Shown here: one piece after another, positions 34,452 to 43,987 of the stretch
Numbering within the stretch: position 1 is the stretch's first letter
Layout: every line of letters starts with the position of its first letter
Origin: Clostridia bacterium
GTDB lineage: Bacteria; Bacillota; Clostridia; UMGS1810
Length of the DNA: 64,000 nucleotides
Reading direction: 5' to 3'
Assembly: GCA_017502845.1 (NCBI GenBank)
Contig: JAFVUE010000009.1
Location: forward strand, 62,001 to 126,000
The notes under the pieces: model-generated
Told to the model about the DNA's origin: nothing
Database searches by the model: none
The model's input: only the letters and a program-made list of their open reading frames with translations
Position numbers and translations under genes: made by a program

Positions 34452-37400
34452 ATGGCTAAAACATTTAAGACCATGGACGGTAACTGTGCTGCCGCACATT
34501 GCGCATATGCGTTTACAGAAGTTGCAGCAATTTACCCCATTACTCCTTCATCAACAATGGCTGAATATGTTGATGAGTGGAGTGCAAAAGGACTGAAGAA
34601 CATCTACGGCGAGACTGTAGAAGTTGTAGAGATGCAGTCCGAGGCAGGTGCAGCAGGTGCTGTACACGGCTCTTTGCAGGCAGGTGCTATGACAACAACT
34701 TTCACAGCATCACAGGGTCTGCTCCTTATGATCCCCAATATGTACAAAATCGCAGGTGAACTTCTGCCTACAGTATTCCATGTAAGTGCACGTGCACTGG
34801 CTGCTCACGCACTTAACATCTTCGGCGACCATCAGGACGTTATGGCTTGCCGTCAGACAGGTTTCGCTATGCTCGCTTCAGGCAGCGTACAGGAAACAAT
34901 GGACCTCGGCGGTGTTGCTCACCTTGCTTCTATTAAAGGCAGAGTACCTTTCCTCCACTTCTTCGACGGTTTCCGTACATCACACGAAATCCAGAAGATC
35001 GAAGTTATGGACTACGAAGACCTTAAGAAACTCGTTGACTGGGATGCTCTCAAATCTTTCAAAGACAGAGCACTCAATCCTGAGCACCCTGTACTCCGTG
35101 GTACAGCTCAGAATGGCGATATCTACTTCCAGGGCAGAGAGGCATGTAACAAATTCTACGATGCTATCCCCGATATCGTTGCCGACTACATGAAAGAAAT
35201 CACAAAGATCACAGGCCGTGAGTACAAGCCCTTTAACTACTACGGTGCTGCTGATGCCAAGAAAGTTATTGTTGCTATGGGTAGTGTTTGCCAGGCATTG
35301 GAAGAAACTGTTGACTACCTCAATGCAAAAGGCGAGAAAGTCGGCGTACTCGAAGTACACCTTTACAGACCTTTCTCTGCAAAATACTTCTTCGATGTAA
35401 TGCCCAAGACAGTTGAGAAGATCGCTGTTCTTGACAGAACAAAAGAACCCGGTTCACTGGGCGAACCCCTCTATCTTGATGTATGCAACCTCTACAAAGA
35501 TTGCGCTAATGCTCCCAAGATTGTTGGCGGTAGATTCGGTCTCGGTTCTAAAGATACAACTCCCACACAGCTCGTTGCTGTATTTAATAACCTTGATGCT
35601 GCTGAACCCAAGAACGGTTTCACAATCGGTATCAACGATGACGTTACAAACCTTTCACTCGAACTCGGCGAGAGAGTAAACGCTGCTCCTGCAGGTGCTA
35701 CACGTTGTAAGTTCTGGGGCTTCGGTTCTGACGGTACAGTTGGTGCTAACAAAGACGCTATCAAGATTATCGGTGATAACACAGATCTCTACGCTCAGGC
35801 ATATTTTGATTATGACTCCAAGAAGTCCGGTGGTGTTACCATGTCTCACTTGAGATTTGGTAAAACTCCTATCAAGTCAACATACCTCCTGGACGAAGCA
35901 GACTATATCGCTTGTCATAAACCTGCATACGTATATCAGTACGATGTACTCGAAGGTCTCAAAAAAGGCGGTACATTCCTGCTTAACTGCGTATGGACAC
36001 CTGAAGAACTCAATGACCGTCTCCCTGCAAATGTAAAACGTTATATCGCAGAGAACGAAATCAACTTCTACACAATCAACGCTGTTGATGTTGCTGTAAA
36101 GGTTGGCCTTGGTTCTACAAGAATCAACATGGTTACACAGAGTGCGTTCTTCAAACTCGCAAACGTTATTCCTTTCGACGAAGCAGTAGTTCTTATCAAA
36201 GAAGCAATCAAGAAGACTTACGGCAAGAAGGGCGACGAGATTGTAAACATGAACTGTGCTGCAGTTGACGGTGCTGTTGATGCTCTCGTTAAGATTGATG
36301 TACCCGCAGACTGGAAAGATGCTAAGGACGATATTAAAGTTGATACAAACCGCCCCGAATTCATCACAAAGGTTGTTGATCCCGTAAACGGTCAGCGTGG
36401 TAATAAACTGCCCGTAAGCACATTCCTCGGTCGTGAAGACGGTACTTTTGAAACAGGTACTTCAAGATACGAGAAACGTGGTGTAGCCGTATTGGTTCCC
36501 GATTGGCAGAAAGACACATGTATCCAGTGTAACCAGTGTTCACTCGTTTGTCCTCACGCTGCTATCCGTCCCGTACTCGTTGACGAAGCAGAGAAGGCAG
36601 CAGCACCTGCTAACTTCGATACACTCAAAGCAATCGGTAAGGACTTTGCAGGTCTCGAATTCAGAATGCAGGTATCTCCCCTTGACTGTCTTGGCTGTGG
36701 CGTATGTGCTAACGTATGTCCTGCTCCCAAGGGTAAGGCACTCGTTATGAAACCCATCGACGAAGTATCTGAAGTTCAGGCAGAAAACTGGACATACGGT
36801 ATCGAGAAAGTTGCTAATAAAGCACACCTCGTTGACAAATCTTCAAATATCAAGAATTCACAGTTTGCACAGCCCTACCTTGAATTTTCCGGCGCTTGTG
36901 CAGGTTGTGGTGAAACACCTTATATCAAACTCATCACACAGCTCTTTGGCGATAGAATGATGGTTGCAAACGCTACAGGTTGTACATCAATCTGGGGTGG
37001 TTCTGCTCCTTCAATGCCTTACTGCAAAGACGAGAACGGCAGAGGTCCTGCATGGGCTAACTCCCTCTTCGAGGACAACGCTGAGTTCGGTCTTGGTATG
37101 GCAATCGCTAATAAGAAAGTAAGAAACACTCTCGTTGCAAGAATGAACGAAGCAATGGATGCTGTATCTCCTGAACTTGCTGCTGCATTCAAAGAGTGGA
37201 TCGACGCAAAAGATTGCGCTAAGGGCTCTAAAGAAGCGGCTGATAAGATCGAAGCACTTATCAAAGATGCAGATATGAGCAACGCTGCTGTTAAAGAGAT
37301 CGCTGACAGATGCGACTATCTCGTTAAGAAATCACAGTGGATCTTCGGTGGCGACGGTTGGGCATACGATATCGGTTACGGCGGTCTTGACCATGTAATC

Positions 37401-37982
37401 GCTTCCGGCGAAGACGTAAATATCTTTGTTGTAGATACCGAAGTTTACTCCAACACAGGCGGTCAGTCTTCAAAGGCAACACCTACAGCTGCTATCGCTA
37501 AGTTTGCAGCAGCAGGTAAGAAAGTTAAGAAGAAAGACCTTGGTATGATCGGTACAACATACGGATACGTATACGTTGCACAGATCGCACTTGGTGCAGA
37601 TATGGCTCAGGCACTTAAAGCAATCAAAGAAGCTGAAGCATATCCCGGACCTTCACTCATCATTGCTTATGCTCCCTGTATCAACCACGGTATCAAAGCA
37701 AAAGGCGGTATGGGTAACTCAATCGCAGAAGAGAAGAAAGCTGTTGAAACAGGTTACTGGCATCTCTGGAGATACAATCCTCTCCTTAAAGAAGAAGGTA
37801 AGAACCCCTTCATTCTGGATTCTAAAGAACCTACAGGCAACGTAAAAGACTTCCTCGAGGGCGAGAACAGATACCTCATGCTCAAGAAAGCATTCCCTGC
37901 AGAAGCAGAGATGCTCTTCGATAAGGCAGAGAAAGACCTTGCAGAAAGATACGAAACTTACAAAAGACAAGCTCGTGATTGA
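34452..37982 (+). CDS. nifJ: Pyruvate:ferredoxin (flavodoxin) oxidoreductase, single-chain
   Basis: Oxidatively decarboxylates pyruvate with CoA to acetyl-CoA and CO2, reducing ferredoxin. 1176 residues, full length for the fused homodimeric enzyme. Domain order: pyrimidine-binding domain I (AAHCAYAFTEVAAIYPITPSS), domain II and the gamma domain (FWGFGSDGTVGANKDA), two [4Fe-4S] ferredoxin motifs (CIQCNQCSLVCP and CLGCGVCANVCP), the cluster-binding CAGCGE, and the TPP/Mg site (GDGWAYDIGYGG, then DTEVYSNTGGQSSKATPT). Codon choice is strongly biased to AAC, ATC and TAC, unlike most genes nearby, which suggests very high expression. Its own promoter and two hairpins downstream make it monocistronic. 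It supplies ferredoxin electrons to Rnf. Confidence 0.98.
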   Translation: MAKTFKTMDGNCAAAHCAYAFTEVAAIYPITPSSTMAEYVDEWSAKGLKNIYGETVEVVEMQSEAGAAGAVHGSLQAGAMTTTFTASQGLLLMIPNMYKIAGELLPTVFHVSARALAAHALNIFGDHQDVMACRQTGFAMLASGSVQETMDLGGVAHLASIKGRVPFLHFFDGFRTSHEIQKIEVMDYEDLKKLVDWDALKSFKDRALNPEHPVLRGTAQNGDIYFQGREACNKFYDAIPDIVADYMKEITKITGREYKPFNYYGAADAKKVIVAMGSVCQALEETVDYLNAKGEKVGVLEVHLYRPFSAKYFFDVMPKTVEKIAVLDRTKEPGSLGEPLYLDVCNLYKDCANAPKIVGGRFGLGSKDTTPTQLVAVFNNLDAAEPKNGFTIGINDDVTNLSLELGERVNAAPAGATRCKFWGFGSDGTVGANKDAIKIIGDNTDLYAQAYFDYDSKKSGGVTMSHLRFGKTPIKSTYLLDEADYIACHKPAYVYQYDVLEGLKKGGTFLLNCVWTPEELNDRLPANVKRYIAENEINFYTINAVDVAVKVGLGSTRINMVTQSAFFKLANVIPFDEAVVLIKEAIKKTYGKKGDEIVNMNCAAVDGAVDALVKIDVPADWKDAKDDIKVDTNRPEFITKVVDPVNGQRGNKLPVSTFLGREDGTFETGTSRYEKRGVAVLVPDWQKDTCIQCNQCSLVCPHAAIRPVLVDEAEKAAAPANFDTLKAIGKDFAGLEFRMQVSPLDCLGCGVCANVCPAPKGKALVMKPIDEVSEVQAENWTYGIEKVANKAHLVDKSSNIKNSQFAQPYLEFSGACAGCGETPYIKLITQLFGDRMMVANATGCTSIWGGSAPSMPYCKDENGRGPAWANSLFEDNAEFGLGMAIANKKVRNTLVARMNEAMDAVSPELAAAFKEWIDAKDCAKGSKEAADKIEALIKDADMSNAAVKEIADRCDYLVKKSQWIFGGDGWAYDIGYGGLDHVIASGEDVNIFVVDTEVYSNTGGQSSKATPTAAIAKFAAAGKKVKKKDLGMIGTTYGYVYVAQIALGADMAQALKAIKEAEAYPGPSLIIAYAPCINHGIKAKGGMGNSIAEEKKAVETGYWHLWRYNPLLKEEGKNPFILDSKEPTGNVKDFLEGENRYLMLKKAFPAEAEMLFDKAEKDLAERYETYKRQARD

Positions 37983-38013
37983 TTTTAATCTTTAATGAGT
38001 ACTTTGTAGTTTT

Positions 38014-38049
38014 AGAGCGAGAGTACTTCGATACTCTCGCTCTTTTTTC
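38014..38049 (+). terminator. Terminator of PFOR
   Basis: AGAGCGAGAGTA / TACTCTCGCTCTTTTTT with a CTTCGA loop. Confidence 0.93.
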
Positions 38050-38080
38050 AAAAGGGATAATAATCGTTGTCCCTTTTGAA
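38047..38080. repeat. Second inverted repeat after PFOR
   Basis: TTCAAAAGGGA (38047-38057) and TCCCTTTTGAA (38070-38080) are an exact 11-bp inverted repeat with a 12-base spacer, directly after the PFOR terminator and upstream of the VanW gene. It could be a back-up terminator, an operator or an RNA stem. Confidence 0.7.
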
Positions 38081-38143
38081 AAAAGTTTAATAAATTTTAT
38101 CTACATATATTATATAGATAAAAACACTCGTGGAGGCAGTTCA

Positions 38144-39850
38144 ATGAAAGATATGAAACTTCGTACAAAGATAATTATCGCATCTGTCGCAGTATTGCTT
38201 GTGGCAGTTATCACTTTCCTTGCGATAATAACTTTGGATAATAATATTTATAAAGGAGTATCCGTAGCTGGGATCGATCTGAGCGGTATGAGTATTGATG
38301 CGGCGGAAGCAAAACTTTCCTCCGAAATTAAAGCTGATAAACTTCCTGCCTTTGTTTGCAACGGAAGGGAATTTGAAATTTCTCCCTCGGATATTTCGCT
38401 GAGATGCGATGGTGCACTTTCTGCACAGTCAGCTTATAATTACGGCAGATCAGCAAACTATTTTACCCGTATGGGCAATATATTCTATACTATGTCTCAT
38501 CCTGTTAATCTCCCGTTGATTGTTGCTTATGATGAGGCGGCATTGAATAGCGAATTTGATAAATACATCAGTGATCTCCGTGTTCCATCGGTTGAGCCCA
38601 CATTCCGTCTGGAGGGGGATAAACTGTATATTAAAAACGGTGCTCTCGGCGTTGATGTAAATAGAGAAAAATTAAATAACGATCTTGCTAATGTGGTTAT
38701 GGGCAGTACCGATAAGATACAGCTTGTTATAGATGAGGTTGCCCCCACACCCATTTCAGCACAGTCAATTCATGATGCTTATGCAAGACCTGCAGTAAAT
38801 GCCGAGTATACTATATCAAATCAGCATATAACATATACTGAAAGTCAGACCGGTATAGATTTTGATATGGCGGAAGCTGAGCAGATTATAGCCGATAATA
38901 TCAATAATACCGAGGAATACTTCATTCCTCTTACGGTTGTTGAACCCGAGATAACTACCGAGCAGCTTGATGCGTCAATGTTCGGAGATTTGCTTGGTAC
39001 ATATACTACAACATATAACCCTAGCGAAATAGGCAGAACAAAGAATGTAACCCTTGCATCAAACAGCATTCACAACGTGGTTCTCGCTCCCGGAGAAGAA
39101 TTTTCGTATAACAATATTGTAGGTGAACGTACAGTTGAGAGGGGATTTGCAGGAGCAAAGGTATATTCCATGGGCGAGGTTGTAAGTGGCCTTGGTGGTG
39201 GTATATGCCAGGTTTCCTCAACTCTTTATAATACGGTGCTTTACGCAGGCCTCGAAATTGTGAGCCGCACGGAGCACTCCCTCCCCGTTACTTATGTTCC
39301 TCTCGGAAGGGATGCAACAGTCGCTTACGGAGCCATAGATTTCGTGTTCAAAAATCCGTATCCCGATGCTGTTAAAATCACGTCTGTAATCGGTGGCGGT
39401 AAATTAACCATATCTGTGTATGGTAAGAAAACCAGCGATAAAAAAATTGAGATAATTACCGAAAGAGTCAGCACAAGTTATTTTTCTGTAGTGGAGAAAG
39501 GCGACGAAAGCGTAGCGGTTGGTTCTTCACGTGTTCAGCAGTCAGGTTCAAATGGTGCTGTTGTAAACACCTATTTGAAAATCACCGAAAACGGAAATAC
39601 CACCACAAAATTTCTCCATACAAGTTACTACAGTCCTATAAACAAAGTGGTTCTTGTTAATCCTTCCACACTTGCTCCTGCCGAGACAGCTCCGGAAGGC
39701 GAATCTCCTGCAGAGGAAAACACGTCCGGTGGTTCAACGCCGGATGCTGCAACACCGGAACAACCCACCGCAGGGGAAATGCCCGAATCTTCTGAGGTAA
39801 CAGAGGTAACAGCACCGACTGCGGAAGAAAGCAATACAGAAATCCAATAA
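38144..39850 (+). CDS. VanW-family cell-surface protein with PG-binding-4-like repeats (568 aa)
   Basis: A membrane-anchored extracellular protein. The N-terminal anchor is at about 8-30 (IIIASVAVLLVAVITFLAII). Next come peptidoglycan-binding-4-like domains (GVSVAGIDLSGMSIDAAEAKL; second copy from about 205). The VanW domain (about 285-420) has FSYNNIVGERTVERGF, GGGICQVSSTLYN and VPLGRDATVAYG. The last 60 residues are rich in Pro, Glu, Thr and Ser, a flexible tail. VanW proteins are linked to the cell wall and to some glycopeptide-resistance clusters, but their chemistry is not settled and no van genes are here. GGAGG precedes the ATG at 38144; the longer open frame upstream crosses the PFOR terminator. 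Confidence 0.88.
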   Translation: MKDMKLRTKIIIASVAVLLVAVITFLAIITLDNNIYKGVSVAGIDLSGMSIDAAEAKLSSEIKADKLPAFVCNGREFEISPSDISLRCDGALSAQSAYNYGRSANYFTRMGNIFYTMSHPVNLPLIVAYDEAALNSEFDKYISDLRVPSVEPTFRLEGDKLYIKNGALGVDVNREKLNNDLANVVMGSTDKIQLVIDEVAPTPISAQSIHDAYARPAVNAEYTISNQHITYTESQTGIDFDMAEAEQIIADNINNTEEYFIPLTVVEPEITTEQLDASMFGDLLGTYTTTYNPSEIGRTKNVTLASNSIHNVVLAPGEEFSYNNIVGERTVERGFAGAKVYSMGEVVSGLGGGICQVSSTLYNTVLYAGLEIVSRTEHSLPVTYVPLGRDATVAYGAIDFVFKNPYPDAVKITSVIGGGKLTISVYGKKTSDKKIEIITERVSTSYFSVVEKGDESVAVGSSRVQQSGSNGAVVNTYLKITENGNTTTKFLHTSYYSPINKVVLVNPSTLAPAETAPEGESPAEENTSGGSTPDAATPEQPTAGEMPESSEVTEVTAPTAEESNTEIQ

Positions 39851-39857
39851 TATTGAT

Positions 39858-39900
39858 CATCAAAAGGCGTCTTTATTTGCATAAAGGCGTCTTTTTTGAT
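39858..39900 (+). terminator. Terminator after VanW
   Basis: The unit AAAGGCGTCTTT occurs twice and pairs with itself through two G-T pairs; ATCA/TGAT extends the stem, which ends in a T-run. Confidence 0.85.
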
Positions 39901-39972
39901 GTAAAACTCCCCATTTTTGTCCTCTTGCAACAAAAAAATCTACAATTTTTGTGTAAAATTCACTTTTTATCC

Positions 39973-40001
39973 TTGCAATATTGACAAAAAAATAGTATGA
40001 T
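39973..40001 (+). promoter_or_regulatory. Promoter of the regulator-ftsEX-M23 operon
   Basis: TTGCAA (39973-39978), 17-base spacer, TATGAT (39996-40001). Confidence 0.7.
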
Positions 40002-40038
40002 ATATGTTAGAGGTGTAAAATTAAAATGAGGTGATGTT

Positions 40039-41127
40039 TTGAATATACGTTATTTTCAGCAGATTACACAGCAGTTCAGAGATGCAATGGGCAGAGATGT
40101 AGGCGTTGTTTTAGATAATGGTACAGTTATCTCAAGTTCCAATGTGCAGATATCCGAACCAGACCTTGAGTGTGTGCTTAATTTTGCCAATGACAATCTT
40201 GACACATTCGCGTATAATGGTTATACATACAGATCCGTTCAGGATATGGGCAAGGTTGATTTCATTGCGTTTGTCCGTGGAGATGATGCTCTTGCCAGAA
40301 GTTATGCCGAGATACTCAAGATCAATTTCACATCTGTTAAATCTCTTTATGACGATAAGTACAACCATATAAATTTCATCAAGAACTTCCTTCTTGATAA
40401 TATTCTCCCCGGTGATGTACTGGCGAAGGCGGCAGAATTGCATCTTCCCATAGAAGCCAAGAGAGCAGTGTTCCTTATTCGTACAGAGAATGTTGGCGAT
40501 TTTTCTGTTCTTGAAATTCTTGAGAATATGTTCCCCAACAAGCAGAATGATTATGTGGTAAGTATTGATGAGAAGGATATCGCTCTAGTCAAGGAATTCC
40601 CTAATGATATTGAACTCAAGGAACTCCAGACACTTGCTACCGAGATAGTTGATAATATCACTGCGGAAGCACTTGTTAAAAAAGTAAATGTTGGTATTGG
40701 TACAGTTATCTCCAATATCAAGGAGATTGCCGCATCATATAAAGAAGCGCAGGTTGCTCTTGAGGTTGGTAAGGTGTTTGAGGATGAGAAGAATATCATC
40801 AGCTACGAAGACCTCGGTATTGGTCGCCTTATCTATCAGCTTCCCACAACCCTCTGTCAGCTTTTCTTGAGCGAAGTGTTCAAGAAGGGTTCTATTAACG
40901 AACTTGACGGCGAGATTATAGAGACTATTAAGAAATTTTTTGAAAATAACCTTAATGTGTCTGAGACATCCAGACAGCTTTATGTTCACAGGAATACCCT
41001 GGTTTACCGTCTTGACAAAATCCAGAAGATTACAGGTCTTGATTTGAGAATATTTGACGAAGCCATTATCTTCAAAGTGGCAATGATGGTTAATAAGTAT
41101 CTCAAGACCACATCATTAAAAATCTGA
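40039..41127 (+). CDS. PucR/CdaR-type transcriptional regulator upstream of ftsEX
   Basis: 362 residues. The C-terminal 55 residues form the PucR-type helix-turn-helix (FFENNLNVSETSRQLYVHRNTLVYRLDKIQKITGLDL; split, the core is ETSRQLYVHRNTLVYRLD). The central GGDEF-like/CdaR region is around 190-270, and the N-terminal 120 residues form a sensing region (MGRDVGVVLDNGTVISSS). The start is TTG with GAGGTGATG just upstream. Only 8 bases separate it from ftsE, so it is probably co-transcribed and may control this cell-division/wall operon (inference). The signal is unknown. Confidence 0.8.
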   Translation: MNIRYFQQITQQFRDAMGRDVGVVLDNGTVISSSNVQISEPDLECVLNFANDNLDTFAYNGYTYRSVQDMGKVDFIAFVRGDDALARSYAEILKINFTSVKSLYDDKYNHINFIKNFLLDNILPGDVLAKAAELHLPIEAKRAVFLIRTENVGDFSVLEILENMFPNKQNDYVVSIDEKDIALVKEFPNDIELKELQTLATEIVDNITAEALVKKVNVGIGTVISNIKEIAASYKEAQVALEVGKVFEDEKNIISYEDLGIGRLIYQLPTTLCQLFLSEVFKKGSINELDGEIIETIKKFFENNLNVSETSRQLYVHRNTLVYRLDKIQKITGLDLRIFDEAIIFKVAMMVNKYLKTTSLKI

Positions 41128-41135
41128 GGTGTTTT

Positions 41136-41822
41136 ATGATATTATTTGAAAACGTGTCCAAGACCTATGAAAACGGTGTTGTGGCATTGCACGATGTAGA
41201 TTTGTTTATTGATAAGGGAGAATTTGTATTTCTCGTAGGTTCATCGGCTGCAGGTAAGTCAACCATGATCAGACTTATGATGAAAGAGATAGAACCCACT
41301 TCCGGAAATATTGTTATAAACGGAGTTGATGTTTGCTCTCTTTCCCGTAGGGAGATACCGTTTTTCAGACGTACAATAGGCGTAGTGTTCCAGGATTATC
41401 GTCTTCTTCCCAATAAGACAGCTTATGATAATATAGCGTATGCTATGGAAATAGTAGGTGCATCCCGCAGAGAGATTCGTCGTCAGGTACCCAACGTATT
41501 GAGTATGGTTGGCCTTACACATAAGGCAAATATGTATCCCAACGAACTTTCCGGTGGCGAACAGCAGAGAGTTTCAATTGCACGTGCAATTGTTAATAAT
41601 CCTGCTGTACTTATTGCGGACGAGCCCACAGGTAACCTTGATCCAGAGACAGCGAAGGGTATAATGGAGCTTATGGACGACATCAACCGCCGTGGCACAA
41701 CTATAATAATGGCCACACATGCTGAAAATATAGTAAATACTATGCAGAAGCGTGTTATCAGGGTAGAGAGCGGTGCTATTTCCCGGGACGATAAAAAAGG
41801 TGGGTACAGTTATGCCAATTAG
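41136..41822 (+). CDS. ftsE: Cell division ATP-binding protein FtsE
   Basis: The ATPase of the FtsEX complex, which drives extracellular peptidoglycan hydrolases during division or elongation. 228 residues. Walker A GSSAAGKST (35-43), signature LSGGEQQRVSIARAI, Walker B VLIADEPTGNLDP and the H-loop MATHA are intact. It overlaps ftsX by 11 bases. Partner hydrolase activator is encoded after ftsX. Confidence 0.96.
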   Translation: MILFENVSKTYENGVVALHDVDLFIDKGEFVFLVGSSAAGKSTMIRLMMKEIEPTSGNIVINGVDVCSLSRREIPFFRRTIGVVFQDYRLLPNKTAYDNIAYAMEIVGASRREIRRQVPNVLSMVGLTHKANMYPNELSGGEQQRVSIARAIVNNPAVLIADEPTGNLDPETAKGIMELMDDINRRGTTIIMATHAENIVNTMQKRVIRVESGAISRDDKKGGYSYAN

Positions 41823-42708
41823 AAATTTTAAGCGTTTCGTTTCTGAAGCGGTAAGCAATATATTCAAAAACGGACTTATGAGTATTGCATCGTTGTTTAT
41901 TACCGTGGCGTGTCTGTTTATCCTCGGTGTGTTTCTTGTTGTTACCATAAATCTTAACTACATAAGTAAGCAGGTTGCGGACCAGTGTCAGATACAGGTT
42001 TATATTACCCGTGAGGCAAGTAATACCGGACAGATACAGAATATAAGTAATCAGATAAAAACCATTGAAGGTATAAGCGATATTGAATTCAAACGCGGCG
42101 AAGACACTTTTGCCGAGTTCAAAGCAGGTCTTTCCGAGGAGGAACGTGCATCATACAATGGTTTGCCCGATAATGTAATAGACGATTCTTTCAAAATAAC
42201 GCTTCATGATATTTCGGAAGCGGGTGCTATTTCCGAGAGGATTTCCACCATTTCCGGTGTCAGCCGTGTGGAAAACAGACAGGATATGATAAATATCGTA
42301 TACTCAATAACTAATGCGGTACGTCATGTGTCTGTGTGGATTATTCTCATATTTATGTTTATCAGTGTGTTTATTATTTCAAACACCATTAAACTTGCTC
42401 TTTATGCAAGACGCAAAGAGATTAATATTATGAAGTATGTAGGTGCTACAGATTCATTTATAAGATGGCCCTTTATGATAGAGGGTATGCTTGTAGGTAT
42501 CGCAGGTGCCATTATAGCATATTTCATAGTGCAGTCTTGTTACAGCGCAGGAGTTGCTGCCCTTAATTCAACCCCCACAATGTCGCTTCTCACATTGAGA
42601 GCGTTTGGCGAGATATGGCATATGATACTTATCCCCTTTGTGTTGGTGGGTGTGCTTATTGGCGCAATAGGAAGTGCGCTTTCTATACGCAAATATCTTA
42701 AAGTATGA
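41812..42708 (+). CDS. ftsX: Cell division membrane protein FtsX
   Basis: The four-helix membrane partner of FtsE, 298 residues. It has a helix at about 22-45 (LMSIASLFITVACLFILGVF) and a large extracellular loop (about 50-165) that contacts the hydrolase activator. Three further helices follow in the FtsX/MacB-like C-terminal half (IILIFMFISVFIISNTIKLA and onward). The ATG at 41812 was chosen because AAAAAGGTGGG precedes it and it begins the conserved MPIRNFKRFVSEA; the longer frame starts inside ftsE without a ribosome binding site. Confidence 0.95.
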   Translation: MPIRNFKRFVSEAVSNIFKNGLMSIASLFITVACLFILGVFLVVTINLNYISKQVADQCQIQVYITREASNTGQIQNISNQIKTIEGISDIEFKRGEDTFAEFKAGLSEEERASYNGLPDNVIDDSFKITLHDISEAGAISERISTISGVSRVENRQDMINIVYSITNAVRHVSVWIILIFMFISVFIISNTIKLALYARRKEINIMKYVGATDSFIRWPFMIEGMLVGIAGAIIAYFIVQSCYSAGVAALNSTPTMSLLTLRAFGEIWHMILIPFVLVGVLIGAIGSALSIRKYLKV

Positions 42709-42754
42709 TTTTCGGATCCGCTTGAATTGTGTACCTTCTTAAAGGAGAAAGTAT

Positions 42755-43903
42755 ATGCAGAGGAAAAAATTTGTTAAAGTTTTTACATGGTTAGTGTTAA
42801 TAATATTTGTTCTCGTTACAATTCTTTCTGTTATGCCTGTCGGCACAAGTGCAGAAACAGCACAGGAACGCCTGAACAGAGCGCGGAAAGAGCAGGAAGA
42901 GCTTCAGAGAGAACTTGATGCCAATCAGGAAAAGCGTAACGATGAGCAGAGAAAGAAAGACCTTATAGATGCGGATGTAGCAGAGATTGAGGCAGAGATA
43001 GCAGTTCTCGATGCGGAAATCGAAGTTATAAATGACAGAATAGAAGAAAAAGATGCAGAACTTGCTGCAGCGCATGAACTCAGCAGTATGCAGTATGAGT
43101 CTTATAAAGAGAGAGTTAAACTCATAGTGGAGAAAGGCCCTCTTACATATCTTGAGGTCGTTATGAACGCCAATTCCATAGAAGATTTCTTTGTTCGTAT
43201 GGATGTTGTAGAGCAGATTGCGGAATACGACAATGCTTTGTTGGCCGAACTCCGTGCAAGTGAGCAGCGCATAGAGCAGCTTAAGGCAGAGATTGAAGCA
43301 GAACGCGCTGTAGTAATGGAAAAGATGGAAGAGAGCCAGGCGTTAAAGAGAGAACTGGTTTCAAGGCAACAGGCGAGTCAGCAGATTCTTGATGAACTTG
43401 CTGCCAGTGACAGAGAGATTACAGCCGAAATGAAACAGGCAAAACAGGCTGAGCAGGAAGCGCAGAGAGAGATTGCACGTTTGGTTTCTGGAGACAGCAG
43501 CCGCTATGTAGGAGGTAAATTCCTCTGGCCTTCAAGAAATTATTACACCATTACATCTCCCTACAGTATGCGAGTTCATCCCACATTGGGTGTGTATAAA
43601 CAGCATACAGGTATCGATATCGGTGCTGCACACGGAACAGATGTACTTGCTGCGGCAGATGGAACAGTTATCATAGCCGGATGGAATAATGCATACGGAA
43701 ATTATGTAGTTATCAACCATGGTGGCGGAGTAACCACGCTATATGGACATAACAGCAGTCTTTGCGTAAGCAAGGGACAGAAAGTATCACAGGGCCAGGT
43801 TATAGCTAAGGTTGGTTCAACAGGTTATTCCACAGGTCCTCATATTCACTTTGAAGTTCAGGTTAACGGAAGCCCCGTAAACCCCATGTCATATTTGCAA
43901 TAA
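42755..43903 (+). CDS. Exported M23 (LytM) peptidase / EnvC-like hydrolase with coiled coil
   Basis: 382 residues with a signal peptide ending near PVGTSAETA (about 33). A long charged coiled coil (about 35-245, rich in Glu, Gln, Arg and Lys) corresponds to the FtsX-binding part of EnvC/PcsB-type proteins. The C-terminal LytM domain starts near 255. Zn ligands appear complete: H284-x3-D288 (HTGIDI) and H363-I-H365, so it may be an active endopeptidase rather than a degenerate activator such as E. coli EnvC. Located directly after ftsEX, it is the expected extracellular target of the FtsEX switch. Confidence 0.92.
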   Translation: MQRKKFVKVFTWLVLIIFVLVTILSVMPVGTSAETAQERLNRARKEQEELQRELDANQEKRNDEQRKKDLIDADVAEIEAEIAVLDAEIEVINDRIEEKDAELAAAHELSSMQYESYKERVKLIVEKGPLTYLEVVMNANSIEDFFVRMDVVEQIAEYDNALLAELRASEQRIEQLKAEIEAERAVVMEKMEESQALKRELVSRQQASQQILDELAASDREITAEMKQAKQAEQEAQREIARLVSGDSSRYVGGKFLWPSRNYYTITSPYSMRVHPTLGVYKQHTGIDIGAAHGTDVLAAADGTVIIAGWNNAYGNYVVINHGGGVTTLYGHNSSLCVSKGQKVSQGQVIAKVGSTGYSTGPHIHFEVQVNGSPVNPMSYLQ

Positions 43904-43915
43904 TATATTTTGGGA

Positions 43916-43947
43916 CAGAACACTTCAAAAAAGGTGTTCTGTTCTTA
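43916..43947 (+). terminator. Weak terminator/attenuator between M23 and CtpA genes
   Basis: ACAGAACAC and GTGTTCTGT pair over a 10-base loop followed by TCTTATCTT. The T-run is imperfect, so partial read-through to ctpA is likely. Confidence 0.65.
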
Positions 43948-43987
43948 TCTTATAACGACTAAAATATATTCAGGGAGGCGCTATATA

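Noticed and set aside
37979-38143. An open frame extending the VanW gene upstream to overlap the PFOR stop
   Set aside because: It crosses a terminator and an inverted repeat; GGAGG supports the ATG at 38144.
38144-39850. Vancomycin-resistance role for the VanW-family gene
   Set aside because: No vanH/A/X or two-component genes are present; VanW domains are widespread in Firmicutes without resistance.
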